Shown here: positions 1-8,422 of the stretch, one piece after another
Layout: every line of letters begins with the position of its first letter
Numbering within the stretch: position 1 is the stretch's first letter
NCBI GenBank assembly: GCA_024690505.1
Contig: JAILPA010000092.1
Location: 1-32,829, forward strand
Length of the DNA stretch: 32,829 bases
Reading direction: 5' to 3'
Origin: Prevotella sp.
GTDB lineage: Bacteria; Bacteroidota; Bacteroidia; Bacteroidales; Bacteroidaceae
Made by a program: the position numbers and the translations under genes
The notes under the pieces: model-generated
The model's input: the letters and a program-made list of their open reading frames with translations, nothing else
Told to the model about the DNA's origin: nothing
Databases searched by the model: none

Positions 1-282
1 GAGGTGGGTGAAATACTCTATGCCTTGCAGTGAGTGAATGTCCTTGTTGTTGATTCTCAGCCTGTTCGTTTCCTTCTGCTCCTCTTCGCTGAGGATGGCA
101 TCCTCGCCGAACTCCTGCTCTAAGAGGAAGGCACGGAACGCGTCATCGGGGAAATGCTCCTCGTCGATGGGGATGCCCACGGCTTCTTCTTCCTCCTCGT
201 CATCGCTGTCGTGATGGCTCTTCGTGTGCTTGCAGGCCATGAGTGCCATAACGGCTGTCAAAAGAATCAATAGTTTCTTCAT
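1..282 (-). CDS. Leucine-rich-repeat lipoprotein, N-terminal part (cut by window edge)
   Basis: Ninety-four codons are visible, starting at an ATG on the minus strand and running off the window. The protein opens with a lipoprotein signal: basic MKK, a hydrophobic stretch, and a lipobox LMAC with the acylated cysteine at residue 17. A charged linker rich in H, D and E follows. The segment from about residue 43 (FPDDAFRAFLLEQ through LRINNKDIHSLQGIEYFTHL) matches the N-terminal cap and first repeat of internalin/BspA-like leucine-rich-repeat proteins common in Prevotella. It is therefore probably an envelope-anchored LRR protein used in adhesion or binding, but the ligand cannot be inferred. 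It starts 48 nt after the ychF stop on the same strand and I see no promoter of its own, so co-transcription with ychF is likely. Confidence 0.8.
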   Translation of the reverse strand, partial: MKKLLILLTAVMALMACKHTKSHHDSDDEEEEEAVGIPIDEEHFPDDAFRAFLLEQEFGEDAILSEEEQKETNRLRINNKDIHSLQGIEYFTHL

Positions 283-330
283 AGTTCTTATGTTTTGTAA
301 TGATGTAGAGAAAGATGCGATTATGGGCAC

Positions 331-1431
331 CTACACATTGAAGCGGAAGTGCATGATGTCGCCGTCCTGCACCACGTAGTCCTTTCCCTCGACGCCCATC
401 TTGCCTGCCTCGCGCACAGCGGCCTCTGAGCCATAGTGGATGTAGTCGTCGTACTTGATGACCTCAGCGCGTATAAAACCCTTCTCGAAGTCGGTGTGGA
501 TGACGCCGGCACACTGTGGGGCCTTCCATCCCTTCTTGTATGTCCAGGCCTTCACCTCCATTTCGCCGGCGGTGATGAATGTCTCGAGGTTCAGCAGGGC
601 GTAGGCCTTCTTGATGAGGCGGTTCACGCCGCTTTCCTCCAGTCCCAGCTCTTCCAGGAACATCAGCTTGTCTTCGTAGTTCTCCAGCTCGGCAATGTCC
701 TCCTCGGTCTTGGCAGCGATGACCATGGCCTCGGCACCCTCCTCGCGGGCCAGTGCCTCCACCTTTTGTGTCCATTCGTTGCCGCTCTTGGCGTCGGCTT
801 CGCCCACGTTGCACACGTATAGCACGGGCTTGGCCGTGAGCAGGAACAGCCCTCGGGCACAGTCCTGCTCGTCCTTGGTCTCAAACTCCACCACGCGGGC
901 GTTCTTCCCCTGGTCGAGCGCTTCCTTGTAGGCCTTCAGCACGGCCACCTCCACCTTGGCGTCCTTGTTGCCAGCGGCAGCGGCCTTTTCGGTCTTGGCC
1001 AGTCGGCCCTCGATGGTCTCCAGGTCTTTCAGCTGCAGCTCGGTGTCGATGATTTCTTTGTCGCGTATGGGGTCGATGGTGCCGTCGACGTGGGTGATGT
1101 TGTCATCCTCGAAGCAGCGCAAGACGTGTATGATGGCGTCGGTCTCGCGTATGTTGCCCAGGAACTTGTTGCCCAGTCCTTCGCCCTTCGATGCTCCTTT
1201 CACCAGTCCGGCTATGTCGACAATCTCGCACGTTGCGGGGACGATGCGTCCGGGGTGCACCAGCTCGGCCAATTTCGTCAGGCGCTCATCGGGCACGGTG
1301 ATAACGCCCACGTTGGGTTCTATTGTACAAAACGGAAAGTTTGCTGCCTGCGCTTTCGCGCTCGACAAACAGTTGAACAGTGTGCTCTTGCCCACGTTGG
1401 GCAGGCCCACGATACCACATTTCAATGCCAT
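331..1431 (-). CDS. ychF: Redox-regulated ribosome-binding ATPase YchF
   Basis: The 366-residue product has the length and motifs of the Obg-related P-loop protein YchF, which binds the ribosome and prefers ATP over GTP. The P-loop GLPNVGKST lies at residues 9-17, the G3 motif DIAGL at 72-76, and the NVGE motif at 208-211. This last motif replaces the NKxD of true GTPases, which explains the ATP preference of the family. The middle part (about 120-200) is the helical coiled-coil region. The C-terminal 80 residues form the TGS domain (TFITAGEMEVKAWTYKKGWKA onward, in part). The ATG at 1431 starts the canonical MALKCGIVG. A good Bacteroidetes promoter lies about 30 nt upstream. Family function is established; role in this organism is inferred. 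Confidence 0.97.
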   Translation of the reverse strand: MALKCGIVGLPNVGKSTLFNCLSSAKAQAANFPFCTIEPNVGVITVPDERLTKLAELVHPGRIVPATCEIVDIAGLVKGASKGEGLGNKFLGNIRETDAIIHVLRCFEDDNITHVDGTIDPIRDKEIIDTELQLKDLETIEGRLAKTEKAAAAGNKDAKVEVAVLKAYKEALDQGKNARVVEFETKDEQDCARGLFLLTAKPVLYVCNVGEADAKSGNEWTQKVEALAREEGAEAMVIAAKTEEDIAELENYEDKLMFLEELGLEESGVNRLIKKAYALLNLETFITAGEMEVKAWTYKKGWKAPQCAGVIHTDFEKGFIRAEVIKYDDYIHYGSEAAVREAGKMGVEGKDYVVQDGDIMHFRFNV

Positions 1432-1461
1432 GTTCTTCTATAAACGTTTTTAATTCGGGTG

Positions 1462-1493
1462 CAAAGGTACGAAAAGTCGGGGGCAATACCAAA
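1462..1493 (-). promoter_or_regulatory. Bacteroidetes-type promoter of ychF
   Basis: On the minus strand the -33 element TTTG (1490-1493) is followed after exactly 20 nt by the -7 element TACCTTTG (1462-1469). This matches the Bacteroidetes consensus TTTG-N19-21-TAnnTTTG. Transcription would start about 25 nt before the ychF ATG. Confidence 0.8.
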
Positions 1494-1617
1494 GAAGTTG
1501 TTTCTTTTTTATTCCTGTCGGCAAAAACAGTTTCAGTTTTTCAAGTTTCTTGCTTCATCAGGGGGCTACTTACTCTCCACCCAGAATGTTGACATTGCAA
1601 GGTTGAGACGAATGCGA

Positions 1618-1762
1618 ATTTTCTTTACACGGATATTTTTGCAAATAGTGAAGCACCGCTTTGAGGGTGTTAAAGCGGTGCTTTTTTACCTTCAAAGCGG
1701 TGCTTTTCCACCCTTAAAGCGGTGCTTTTCCAAAAACGCTGTTACACAGCATTTTTTGCGAA
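1618..1762. repeat. 145-bp dispersed element with a 22-nt-period palindrome array (copy A)
   Basis: The 368-nt gap between ychF and the fucosidase gene holds no gene but contains this element. It opens with CTTTACACGGATATTTTTG, shared exactly with copy B at 28222. Next comes an inverted unit AAGCACCGCTTT (1651-1662), then three direct units AAAG-CGGTG-CTTT with centres 22 nt apart (core CGGTGCT at 1676, 1698 and 1720). A conserved tail follows (TTTCCAAAA, then a T-rich stretch ending near 1762). The inverted and first direct units form a perfect 12-bp stem with a 9-nt loop followed by T6, so it could terminate plus-strand transcription. On the minus strand it forms the 3' flank of the fucosidase gene. 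I do not recognise it as a named family. Confidence 0.75.
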
Positions 1763-1799
1763 GTTGAATTATTCTTACATTTTCCCGGTTCCGAATCCT

Positions 1800-4325
1800 T
1801 TATCGGGCGGCTTTCAGCGTATAGGCGATGCCTGGTTCCGTGGGCAGGTCGTACTCATAGACCTGTTTCAGCTGTGGCTGAGGCTTTTGGCTAAGCTCGG
1901 GCGAGCATAGCGGCTGGCGTATGTCGGCAGGCATGAGGAAGGTGTTGGGGCAGGGGCCCTGGGCCGGAGTCAGCCCTTTGCCCGTCAGCGGCACGTAGGA
2001 GCGCAAACGCAGTGTGCCACCGATGGTGCTCTGTATGGTGGCCGTCTGCAGCAGTCCTCCGTTCCACTGCTCATCGACGATGAATCCGCCACGTGCCCGC
2101 AGACCCTTCACCTGGCCCTCGCTCCAAGCATCGGGCAGGGCGGGCAGCAGATGCACGGCGCCGTCGTGGCTCTGCACCAGCATCTCGCAGATGCCGGCGC
2201 TGACGCCGAAGTTACCATCGATCTGGAACGGCGGATGGGCGTCGAAGAGGTTGGGATAGGTGCGTCCGTCGGGGTGCTGGCGCATCTTCGAGTCGTCGGG
2301 CAGCAGATGGAGCATGTTCTTGATAATCTGGAAGGCGTGGTTGCCGTCGAGCATACGTGCCCAGAAGTTGGTCTTCCATCCCAGGCTCCAGCCCGTGGCC
2401 TTGTCGCCGCGCTGGTTGAGGGTGTTTGCGGCGGCAGCGAAGAGGTCGGGGTGGGTGTAGGGCGAAATCTGGTTCGAGGGATACAGGCCATAGAGGTGGC
2501 TGATGTGGCGGTGCTCGTCCTTAGGGTCATCGGCATCGATGAGCCACTCCTGCAACTGTCCGTAGCGGCCTATCTGCATGGGTGGCAGGTTGGCAAGCTG
2601 GAACTTCAGGCTCTCGGCAAACAGGCTGTCGGTGCCCAGTGCCTGCGCGGCGAGAAGTGCCTGGCTAAGCACGTCGAAGGCAATCTGGTTGTCCATGGTG
2701 GAGCCAGCGCAGACGTTAGTGCCCTTGCCACGAGGACCGTGCTCGGGCGACACGGTGGGGACGGTCATCAGCCATCCTGCTGCCTGTTTGATTTCGCCCG
2801 ACGAGGGATACACCTGCATGTAGTCCAGCAAGAACTGGGCGGCGCCTTTCATCACGGGGTAATACTCTTTCAGGAATTGCTTGTCGCCGGTGTAGAGGTA
2901 GTGCTGCCAGAGGTGGGTCGTCAGCCAGGCGCCGCCCGTTGGGAACATTCCCCAGGGGGTGCCGTCCACGGGCCCTGCTATGCGCCAGAGGTCGGTGTTG
3001 TGATGGGCCACCCAGCCGCCGCAGCCGTACATCTGGCGGGCTGTAACGGCGCCGGTCTCGCTGAGGTCTTTCACCATCGAGAACAGCGGTTCCTGGGTCT
3101 CTGCGAGGTTGCCGATGAGGGCGGGCCAGTAGTTCATCTCGGCGTTGATGTTGATGGTGTACTTCGAGTCCCACGGCGCGTTCATCTTGTCGTTCCACAC
3201 GCCCTGCAGGTTAGCAGGCTGTCCGCCGGGCTGGCTCGACGAGATGAGCAGGTAGCGGCCGTACTGCATCATCAGTGCCACGAGGTCGAGGTCGTCCTGC
3301 GACGTCTCGAAGGCTGCCACGCGCTTGTCGGTCTCCAATGAGGAGTTCGCCGACTTCGGCAAACTCAACGACACGCGGTTGAACTGCTCCTGGTATTTCT
3401 TGACGTGGGCCTTCAGCAACTTGTCGAAGGGCTGGCTGTGGAGCTGTCCCAGCAATTTGATATTGGCATCCGAGGCAGCATCGGCAGGCCCCACCTCCTT
3501 GTAGCTGACAAAGTTGGTGGCAGCCGTGATGTAGAGCGTGGCGGTGGTGGCATCGTCAACCTCGAAGCCTTGGTTTTGATTCGTTTTTTTCACTTCTCCG
3601 TCGGTCACAATCTCAATGTCGCAACTGCCCTTGAGGCCTGCTGGCACACCCTCGTGCTCCACATTGTGCAGGCTCATTGCCAGTTGGTGGCGTAGCTTGT
3701 TGCCTCCAGCACTTACCGATTGAGCCAACCGCCAGTCGGCCAGTGGGCTGTTGAGTTCCATCTTGAAGCTAAGCTCCCCTTTCTTGCTTGCCTTCAGCTG
3801 AACAACGATGACGTTGTCGGCCATCGAGGCGAAGACGGTGCGCTCGTACTTCACGCCGTCGTATATATAGGAAGTGGTGGCGGTGGCATCGCCGAGGTTC
3901 AGCGCCCGCTCATACTTCGTCACGTCCTTATGGCCGAAGTCGAGCTTCAGGCTGCCCATGGGCAGGTAGCGCATACCGTGGGGGCCCGGCACGAAGTACT
4001 TGTCGAGCAATTTCGATGCCTCGAGCTCCTTGCCCTGGAAGATCAGGCGTCGCACCTCGGGCAGGTTTGCCAGAGCTTCCTTGGGGTTGTTGTTGTGTGG
4101 ACTTCCGCTCCAGAATGTCTCCTCGTTCAGCTGGATTTCCTCCACGTCGGTGCCACCGTATACCATGGCGCCGAGATGGCTGTTGCCGATGGGCAGTGCT
4201 TCAAGCCAGTGGTGGGCGGGTTCACTGTACCACAGCCGCATCTGGTTGGGCGACTGTTTGGCGGAGAGTGTCTGGGTTGCCGTCGCAAGAATTGCCAGTA
4301 CGGCTAGGGTCAATAGTCTTCTCAT
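1800..4325 (-). CDS. Secreted glycoside hydrolase family 95, probable alpha-L-fucosidase
   Basis: The 841-residue protein belongs to GH95, inverting enzymes that remove alpha-1,2-linked L-fucose from glycans (some members act on L-galactose). It starts with a signal peptide ([22 protein letters not shown]), so periplasmic or surface action is expected. The N-terminal domain opens with [22 protein letters not shown]. The catalytic (alpha/alpha)6 barrel contains NIN of [11 protein letters not shown] (N392, N394), E528 in SPEHGP, and D703 in QIDGNFG. These align with Asn421, Asn423, Glu566 and Asp766 of Bifidobacterium AfcA. I chose the ATG at 4325 over the one at 4361, because the longer form adds 12 residues before the signal peptide and begins inside a heptamer repeat. 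It follows ispG by 39 nt at the end of a long operon. No susC/susD or other glycan genes adjoin it. Confidence 0.92.
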   Translation of the reverse strand: MRRLLTLAVLAILATATQTLSAKQSPNQMRLWYSEPAHHWLEALPIGNSHLGAMVYGGTDVEEIQLNEETFWSGSPHNNNPKEALANLPEVRRLIFQGKELEASKLLDKYFVPGPHGMRYLPMGSLKLDFGHKDVTKYERALNLGDATATTSYIYDGVKYERTVFASMADNVIVVQLKASKKGELSFKMELNSPLADWRLAQSVSAGGNKLRHQLAMSLHNVEHEGVPAGLKGSCDIEIVTDGEVKKTNQNQGFEVDDATTATLYITAATNFVSYKEVGPADAASDANIKLLGQLHSQPFDKLLKAHVKKYQEQFNRVSLSLPKSANSSLETDKRVAAFETSQDDLDLVALMMQYGRYLLISSSQPGGQPANLQGVWNDKMNAPWDSKYTININAEMNYWPALIGNLAETQEPLFSMVKDLSETGAVTARQMYGCGGWVAHHNTDLWRIAGPVDGTPWGMFPTGGAWLTTHLWQHYLYTGDKQFLKEYYPVMKGAAQFLLDYMQVYPSSGEIKQAAGWLMTVPTVSPEHGPRGKGTNVCAGSTMDNQIAFDVLSQALLAAQALGTDSLFAESLKFQLANLPPMQIGRYGQLQEWLIDADDPKDEHRHISHLYGLYPSNQISPYTHPDLFAAAANTLNQRGDKATGWSLGWKTNFWARMLDGNHAFQIIKNMLHLLPDDSKMRQHPDGRTYPNLFDAHPPFQIDGNFGVSAGICEMLVQSHDGAVHLLPALPDAWSEGQVKGLRARGGFIVDEQWNGGLLQTATIQSTIGGTLRLRSYVPLTGKGLTPAQGPCPNTFLMPADIRQPLCSPELSQKPQPQLKQVYEYDLPTEPGIAYTLKAAR

Positions 4326-4351
4326 AGCTTTATGTGTTATTGTTTGTTGTT

Positions 4352-4386
4352 CATTCCTCATTCCTCATTTCTCATTTCTCATTCCC
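4352..4386. repeat. Heptamer tandem array at the ispG/GH95 junction
   Basis: Five 7-nt units are directly repeated: CATTCCT, CATTCCT, CATTTCT, CATTTCT, CATTCCC. On the minus strand each unit contains ATG overlapping TGA, and the array spans the ispG stop codon. It encodes the last ispG residues (GMRNEK) and supplies an upstream in-frame ATG for the fucosidase. Confidence 0.85.
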
Positions 4387-5765
4387 CCGTCCTCCTCGAT
4401 GAGTTGCAGCAGACGGCTGACGGCCTCTTCCTCGGGGATGTTCTTTGCCACGCATTCCTTCCGGCGGTAGAGCGATATCTTGCCCCGGCCGGCACCCACG
4501 TAGCCGTAGTCGGCATCGGCCATCTCGCCTGGGCCGTTCACGATGCATCCCATGATGCCAATCTTCAGTCCCACGAGGTGGCTGGTAGCGGCTTTGATGC
4601 GTCGGATGGTGTCCTGCAGGTTGTAGAGCGTGCGTCCGCAGCCTGGGCAGGAGATGTATTCGGTCTTGGTGAATTTGATGCGGGCAGCCTGAAGGATGGC
4701 GTCGGCCAATGGGGTGAGGGGTGAGGGGCAAGGGGCGAGCGTCGTAATCTCCAGCTTTGTGGCCTTGCGGTCTATCAGTATGGAGCCAGCCGCCATCGCC
4801 GCCTTGAGCTGAAGCGTGTCGTAGTCGGGGGCGTCAAGATACAGATGCAGTGTGTCGCCTTCTATGAACATGCGCTCTTGGTTTCCCTCCTTTTGCATTG
4901 GCAGGGGGAGGCTGTTGGTCAGTTCCACCAGTTTGCGTGCTACGGGGATTTCACATTCCGGCTCCTCGCTCAGGCTGACGCGGATGGTGTCGCCGATGCC
5001 CTCGGTGAGCAGAGCGCCGATTCCCACGGCACTCTTGATGCGGCCGTCCTCTCCCTCGCCGGCTTCGGTCACTCCCAGGTGCAGGGGGAAGTGCATGTCC
5101 TCGCTGTCCATGGCTGCTACCAGCATCCTGACGCTCTGCACCATCACCACGGTGTTGCTGGCCTTGATGCTGATGACCACGTCGCTGAAGCCTTCGCGCT
5201 TGAAGATGCGTAGGAACTCCATGCAGCTCTCCACGATGCCTGCCGGCGTGTCGCCGTAGCGCGACATGATGCGGTCGGAGAGCGAGCCGTGGTTCACACC
5301 GATGCGCACGGCCGTATGGTTCTCCTTGCAGATCTTAATGAACGGCAGGAGCCGCGCCTCTATCTTCTTCAGTTCCTCGGCGTATTCCGCATCGGTATAT
5401 TCCAGGCTTTTGAACGTGCGTGCGGGGTCGACGTAGTTTCCTGGGTTGATGCGCACTTTCTCGCAGTAGCGGGCAGCAACGTCGGCCACGTTGGCATTGA
5501 AGTGCACGTCGGCTACCAGCGGCTGCGTATAGCCGTCGGCCTTCAGTCGTGCCGAAATGTTCTTCATGTTCTCGGCCTCCCGTGTGCCCTGAGTGGTGAA
5601 GCGCACCAGCTCGCCTCCGGCATCGATGATGCGTTTGGCCTGGGCCACGCAGCCCTCGGTGTCGTTCGTGTCGACCGTAGCCATCGACTGTATGCGGATG
5701 GGGTTGTTGCCCCCGATGGCGGTATGGCCCACGTGGCATACCGTGCTAATTCGTCTTGTATTCAT
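4365..5765 (-). CDS. ispG: 4-hydroxy-3-methylbut-2-enyl diphosphate synthase (MEP pathway)
   Basis: IspG/GcpE converts methylerythritol cyclodiphosphate to HMBPP in isoprenoid synthesis, using a [4Fe-4S] cluster. Residues 1-280 form the TIM barrel (RIQSMATVDTNDT, VADVHFN, KVRINPGN, VRIGVNHGSLSDR, GVTEAGEG). The C-terminal reductase-like domain carries the cluster ligands C373 and C376 (CPGC), C407 (GIMGCIVNGPGE) and E414. The 466-residue length lies between the short bacterial form (about 370) and the long plant/Bacteroidetes form (about 600 or more from memory). About 90 residues (281-370) sit between barrel and cluster domain, suggesting a reduced insert. The end of that insert, APCPSPLTP, is encoded by a 7-nt tandem repeat. 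It overlaps the end of purE by 20 nt. Isoprenoids made here feed the undecaprenyl carrier used by MraY and MurG. Confidence 0.95.
   Translation of the reverse strand: MNTRRISTVCHVGHTAIGGNNPIRIQSMATVDTNDTEGCVAQAKRIIDAGGELVRFTTQGTREAENMKNISARLKADGYTQPLVADVHFNANVADVAARYCEKVRINPGNYVDPARTFKSLEYTDAEYAEELKKIEARLLPFIKICKENHTAVRIGVNHGSLSDRIMSRYGDTPAGIVESCMEFLRIFKREGFSDVVISIKASNTVVMVQSVRMLVAAMDSEDMHFPLHLGVTEAGEGEDGRIKSAVGIGALLTEGIGDTIRVSLSEEPECEIPVARKLVELTNSLPLPMQKEGNQERMFIEGDTLHLYLDAPDYDTLQLKAAMAAGSILIDRKATKLEITTLAPCPSPLTPLADAILQAARIKFTKTEYISCPGCGRTLYNLQDTIRRIKAATSHLVGLKIGIMGCIVNGPGEMADADYGYVGAGRGKISLYRRKECVAKNIPEEEAVSRLLQLIEEDGGMRNEK
4711..4738. repeat. Heptamer array with G-quadruplex pattern inside ispG
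   Basis: The plus strand reads GGGGTGA, GGGGTGA, GGGGCAA, GGGGCGA: four exact 7-nt units. This gives four G4 tracts with 3-nt loops on the template strand of ispG. Seven is not a multiple of three, so gain or loss of one unit would shift the ispG frame. Confidence 0.85.
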
Positions 5766-6252
5766 ATTTCACTTCTGCTAAGTCCTTGTTGGCCTTCTCG
5801 ATTTTCTGTTTCAGCCCTTCCTTGTGTTCAGCCAGCCGTTGCGCCAGTTCGGAGTCGCTGAGGGCAATCATCTGGCAGGCCAGGATGGCGGCATTCTGTG
5901 CACCGTTCACTCCGACTGTGGCCACGGGTATTCCCGGCGGCATCTGTACGATGCTGAGCAGGGCGTCGAGTCCGTCGAGCATTCCCTTGATGGGCACACC
6001 GATGACGGGCAGTGTGGTCTGTGCTGCTATGACGCCAGGCAGTGCTGCAGCCATGCCTGCTGCTGCTATGATGACCCGTATGCCGCGTTCTTTAGCTCCT
6101 GCGGCAAACTGCTCTACGGCCTGCGGCGTGCGGTGTGCCGACAGGGCGTTCACTTCAAACGGCACCTGCAGCTGGTCGAGCTGTTGACAGGCTTTCTCCA
6201 TGACGGGCAGGTCGCTGGTGCTGCCCATGATAATGCTTACTAATGGTTTCAT
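5746..6252 (-). CDS. purE: N5-carboxyaminoimidazole ribonucleotide mutase (class I PurE)
   Basis: PurE catalyses the CAIR-forming step of purine synthesis in the cytoplasm. The 168-residue length is typical of the class I octameric mutase. Visible motifs are the phosphate-binding GSTSD (10-14), SAHRTP (38-43), the GMAAALPGVIAA loop and the GVPIKGMLDGLDALLSIVQMP segment. The ATG at 6252 begins the canonical MKPLVSIIMGSTSDLPVM. The gene follows the PAP2 phosphatase gene by 16 nt and its last codons overlap the ispG start, implying translational coupling. No other purine genes are nearby, so its place here is operon hitch-hiking rather than a purine cluster. Confidence 0.97.
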   Translation of the reverse strand: MKPLVSIIMGSTSDLPVMEKACQQLDQLQVPFEVNALSAHRTPQAVEQFAAGAKERGIRVIIAAAGMAAALPGVIAAQTTLPVIGVPIKGMLDGLDALLSIVQMPPGIPVATVGVNGAQNAAILACQMIALSDSELAQRLAEHKEGLKQKIEKANKDLAEVKYEYKTN

Positions 6253-6268
6253 TATGCTGTTGTTTGTT

Positions 6269-6889
6269 TCAGATATACAGTATGGTGTAGCCGGAGCAGA
6301 AGAACCCCACTATGAAGCCGGCCACGACCTGTCCCAGGGTGTGCTGTCTGAGTATGATGCGGGCCGAGCCCAGCACTCCTGCTACGATGAGCACCAGGCA
6401 GAGCCACATCACGGGGTTGAACATGAACAGCTCGGCGAAGGCCAGCAGTCCGCCTGCCACGCCTCCCACGGCGGCCGTATGTGTGGAGATCTTCCAGAAG
6501 ATGTTTATCAGCACGCAGGCAGCCTGTACCACCAGTGCCGCAATGATGATGATGACGATGAAGTGGAAGATGTGGTAGGTGTACATGAGGTGTACGCAAG
6601 TCAGATAGCTGGCTATGCTGATGGCGTATGGCACTATTCGTCTGTGCTTGCGGCTGAGGTCGCGCAGTGTCCAGCCCATCAGTTTGCGGTAGAGGTAGAT
6701 GAGCATGGTGGGAATGAGTATGGTGAAGAGGTAAGTGAGCAGCAGTACTTGCAGCTTGAACTCCTTCGGCATCTGGTTCATGTAGCTGAACGAGAAGAGT
6801 GCTATCTGTCCGACGAGTGGCAGGTAGAACGGCGTGAAGACGATGCTTATGACGCGTGCTGCAATGATGATGCCTTTCTCTCTGGTCAT
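6269..6889 (-). CDS. PAP2-superfamily membrane phosphatase
   Basis: This 206-residue, strongly hydrophobic protein has about six membrane segments. It carries a degenerate PAP2 signature: RRIVPY near residue 83 in place of the first motif, KISTHTA (133-139, with H137 in the SGH position), and SARIILRQHTLG (R177 and H183). The usual final Asp of SRx5Hx3D is Gln at 187. PAP2 proteins dephosphorylate lipid or isoprenoid pyrophosphates at the membrane. With ispG two genes away an undecaprenyl-pyrophosphate or other prenyl-phosphate substrate is possible, but that is inference. It starts within an ATGA overlap with the rpoN stop, so it is translationally coupled. Activity is uncertain because of the replaced Asp. 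Confidence 0.75.
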   Translation of the reverse strand: MTREKGIIIAARVISIVFTPFYLPLVGQIALFSFSYMNQMPKEFKLQVLLLTYLFTILIPTMLIYLYRKLMGWTLRDLSRKHRRIVPYAISIASYLTCVHLMYTYHIFHFIVIIIIAALVVQAACVLINIFWKISTHTAAVGGVAGGLLAFAELFMFNPVMWLCLVLIVAGVLGSARIILRQHTLGQVVAGFIVGFFCSGYTILYI

Positions 6890-8403
6890 TTGCGCAGTCG
6901 GGCTACTGGCAGCCCCATTTGTTCTCTGTATTTGGCCACGGTGCGCCGTGCTATGGGGAATCCCTGTTGTTTCAGGGCTTCGCTCAGTGCATCGTCGCTC
7001 AGCGGGTGTTGTTTGTCCTCGGCGTCGATGAGGTCGCGCAGTGCCACCTTTATTTGTCGTGTCGACAGTTCCTCTCCGCTATCGGTGACATATCCGTCGC
7101 TGAAGAAGAACTTCAGCGGGAAGATGCCCCACCGTGTCTGTGCGTATTTCGAGCTGCTGACGCGCGACACGGTGCTCAGATCCAGTCCGGTGTGTTCGGC
7201 AATGTCCTTCAGTATCATGGGCCTGAGCAGACTTTCGTCGCCTTCTTCAAAGAAGCGGTGCTGTATGTTTATGATGGCCTGCATGGTCTTCGCCAGTGTG
7301 CGCCGTCTCATCTGCACAGCCTCTATGAAGTTCTGTGCGGCGTTCACCTTCTGTCGGGCATAGAGCAGCGCTTCCTTCTGCTGGCGCGTCATGTGGTCTT
7401 TGTTGGTCTGGTAGTCGCGTATGAGGTCGGTGTAGGATTGCGACACCTCCAGCCGCGGCAGGTCACCGTTGTTCAGTGTGAAGGTGACAGTTCCGTCGTC
7501 CTGTGTGTCGACGATGAAGTCGGGTGTTATCTGGTGCATCGACTGCCCCACGGCTTCTCCCATCGATGCTCCCGGCTTGGGGTTCAGCCGTCGCAGCTCG
7601 TTCATCAGTGCGCTGGTCTGCTGGTCGTTCAGTCCCAGTGCCTGTCCTATCTTGTCCCAGTGTTTGTGGGTGAACTCGTCGAAGTATTCGGTCACGACCT
7701 TCGTCATCAGCTGTTTCAGCCTTGACTCCTTCATGCGTCTTATTTGCAACAGCAGGCACTCTTTCAGCGAGCGGGCTCCGATGCCAGCGGGGTCGAGCTG
7801 TTGCAGTTGAGCGAGGATGGCCTCCAGCTGCTGTTCGCTGATTTCTATGTTGTCGTAGATGGCCAGGTGTTCGCTGATGTCGCTCAGTGGAAGCCGCAGC
7901 AGTCCGTCGTCGTCGAGCGACTGTATGAGGTACTCCATGACGTAGCGTTCGCTGGTGCTGAGCGATAGTTCTCCCACCTGTGCCAGCAGCTGGTCGTAGA
8001 ACGATGGCACGTCGGCCATTGCCATGTTGTCGGTGGCATCATCGGCCACGGGAGCACCTCCTTGATATACGGGCAGGTCCTCGTCGTCGCGTCCAATGTT
8101 TTCCAGTGCGGCGTCGAGTGCATCGCTACGTTCCTCGCGTTCGCGCTGTGCGTCGTAGCTGTCAGCAGTCTCCGGTGTCTCTGCTGATTCCCCCGTCTCG
8201 TTGAAGTCCCCAGCCCCCAGTGCATAGGGGTCGTCGTCGGTGCTTATTTCCAATGCCTCGTTGTCGTGCATCTCCATGTTGATGCGCTCTGCCAGCTGCT
8301 GCAACGGCAGCTCCACCAGCTGCGTCTGTAGCAGCTGCTGGCTTGAGATGGTCTGCTGTGTGCGCTGCTCCTGGCGCTGTTCCTGTATTTGGGTCTGGGC
8401 CAC
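6886..8403 (-). CDS. rpoN: RNA polymerase sigma-54 factor
   Basis: RpoN directs core polymerase to -24/-12 promoters and needs AAA+ activators. The 505-residue protein shows all three parts: a Gln/Leu-rich region I (residues 1-45, QTISSQQLLQTQLVELPLQQLAERI), an acidic region II (about 50-115), and region III. Region III contains the core-binding part (YVMEYLIQSLDDDGLLRLPLSDIS, in part) and a helix-turn-helix. It ends with the RpoN box ARRTVAKYREQMGLP near residues 485-499. The gene starts 19 nt after the end of the upstream unknown gene and ends in a 4-nt overlap with the PAP2 gene. I found no convincing -24/-12 promoter or sigma-54 activator in this window. Confidence 0.96.
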   Translation of the reverse strand: MAQTQIQEQRQEQRTQQTISSQQLLQTQLVELPLQQLAERINMEMHDNEALEISTDDDPYALGAGDFNETGESAETPETADSYDAQREREERSDALDAALENIGRDDEDLPVYQGGAPVADDATDNMAMADVPSFYDQLLAQVGELSLSTSERYVMEYLIQSLDDDGLLRLPLSDISEHLAIYDNIEISEQQLEAILAQLQQLDPAGIGARSLKECLLLQIRRMKESRLKQLMTKVVTEYFDEFTHKHWDKIGQALGLNDQQTSALMNELRRLNPKPGASMGEAVGQSMHQITPDFIVDTQDDGTVTFTLNNGDLPRLEVSQSYTDLIRDYQTNKDHMTRQQKEALLYARQKVNAAQNFIEAVQMRRRTLAKTMQAIINIQHRFFEEGDESLLRPMILKDIAEHTGLDLSTVSRVSSSKYAQTRWGIFPLKFFFSDGYVTDSGEELSTRQIKVALRDLIDAEDKQHPLSDDALSEALKQQGFPIARRTVAKYREQMGLPVARLRK

Positions 8404-8422
8404 GTCGATGATGTTTTTATTG

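Noticed and set aside
1634..1641. TATTTTTG in copy A (and 28238-28245 in copy B) as a -7 promoter box
   Set aside because: It fits TAnnTTTG, but no TTTG lies 19-21 nt upstream in either copy and no gene follows on that strand.
2151..3341. 396-codon open frame antisense to the fucosidase gene
   Set aside because: Shadow of a convincing GH95 gene on the other strand; His/Val-rich and without recognisable motifs.
6886..8403. Sigma-54 (-24/-12) promoters controlled by the rpoN product within the window
   Set aside because: TGGC...TTGC-like matches were seen only inside genes or with wrong spacing; none precedes a gene convincingly.
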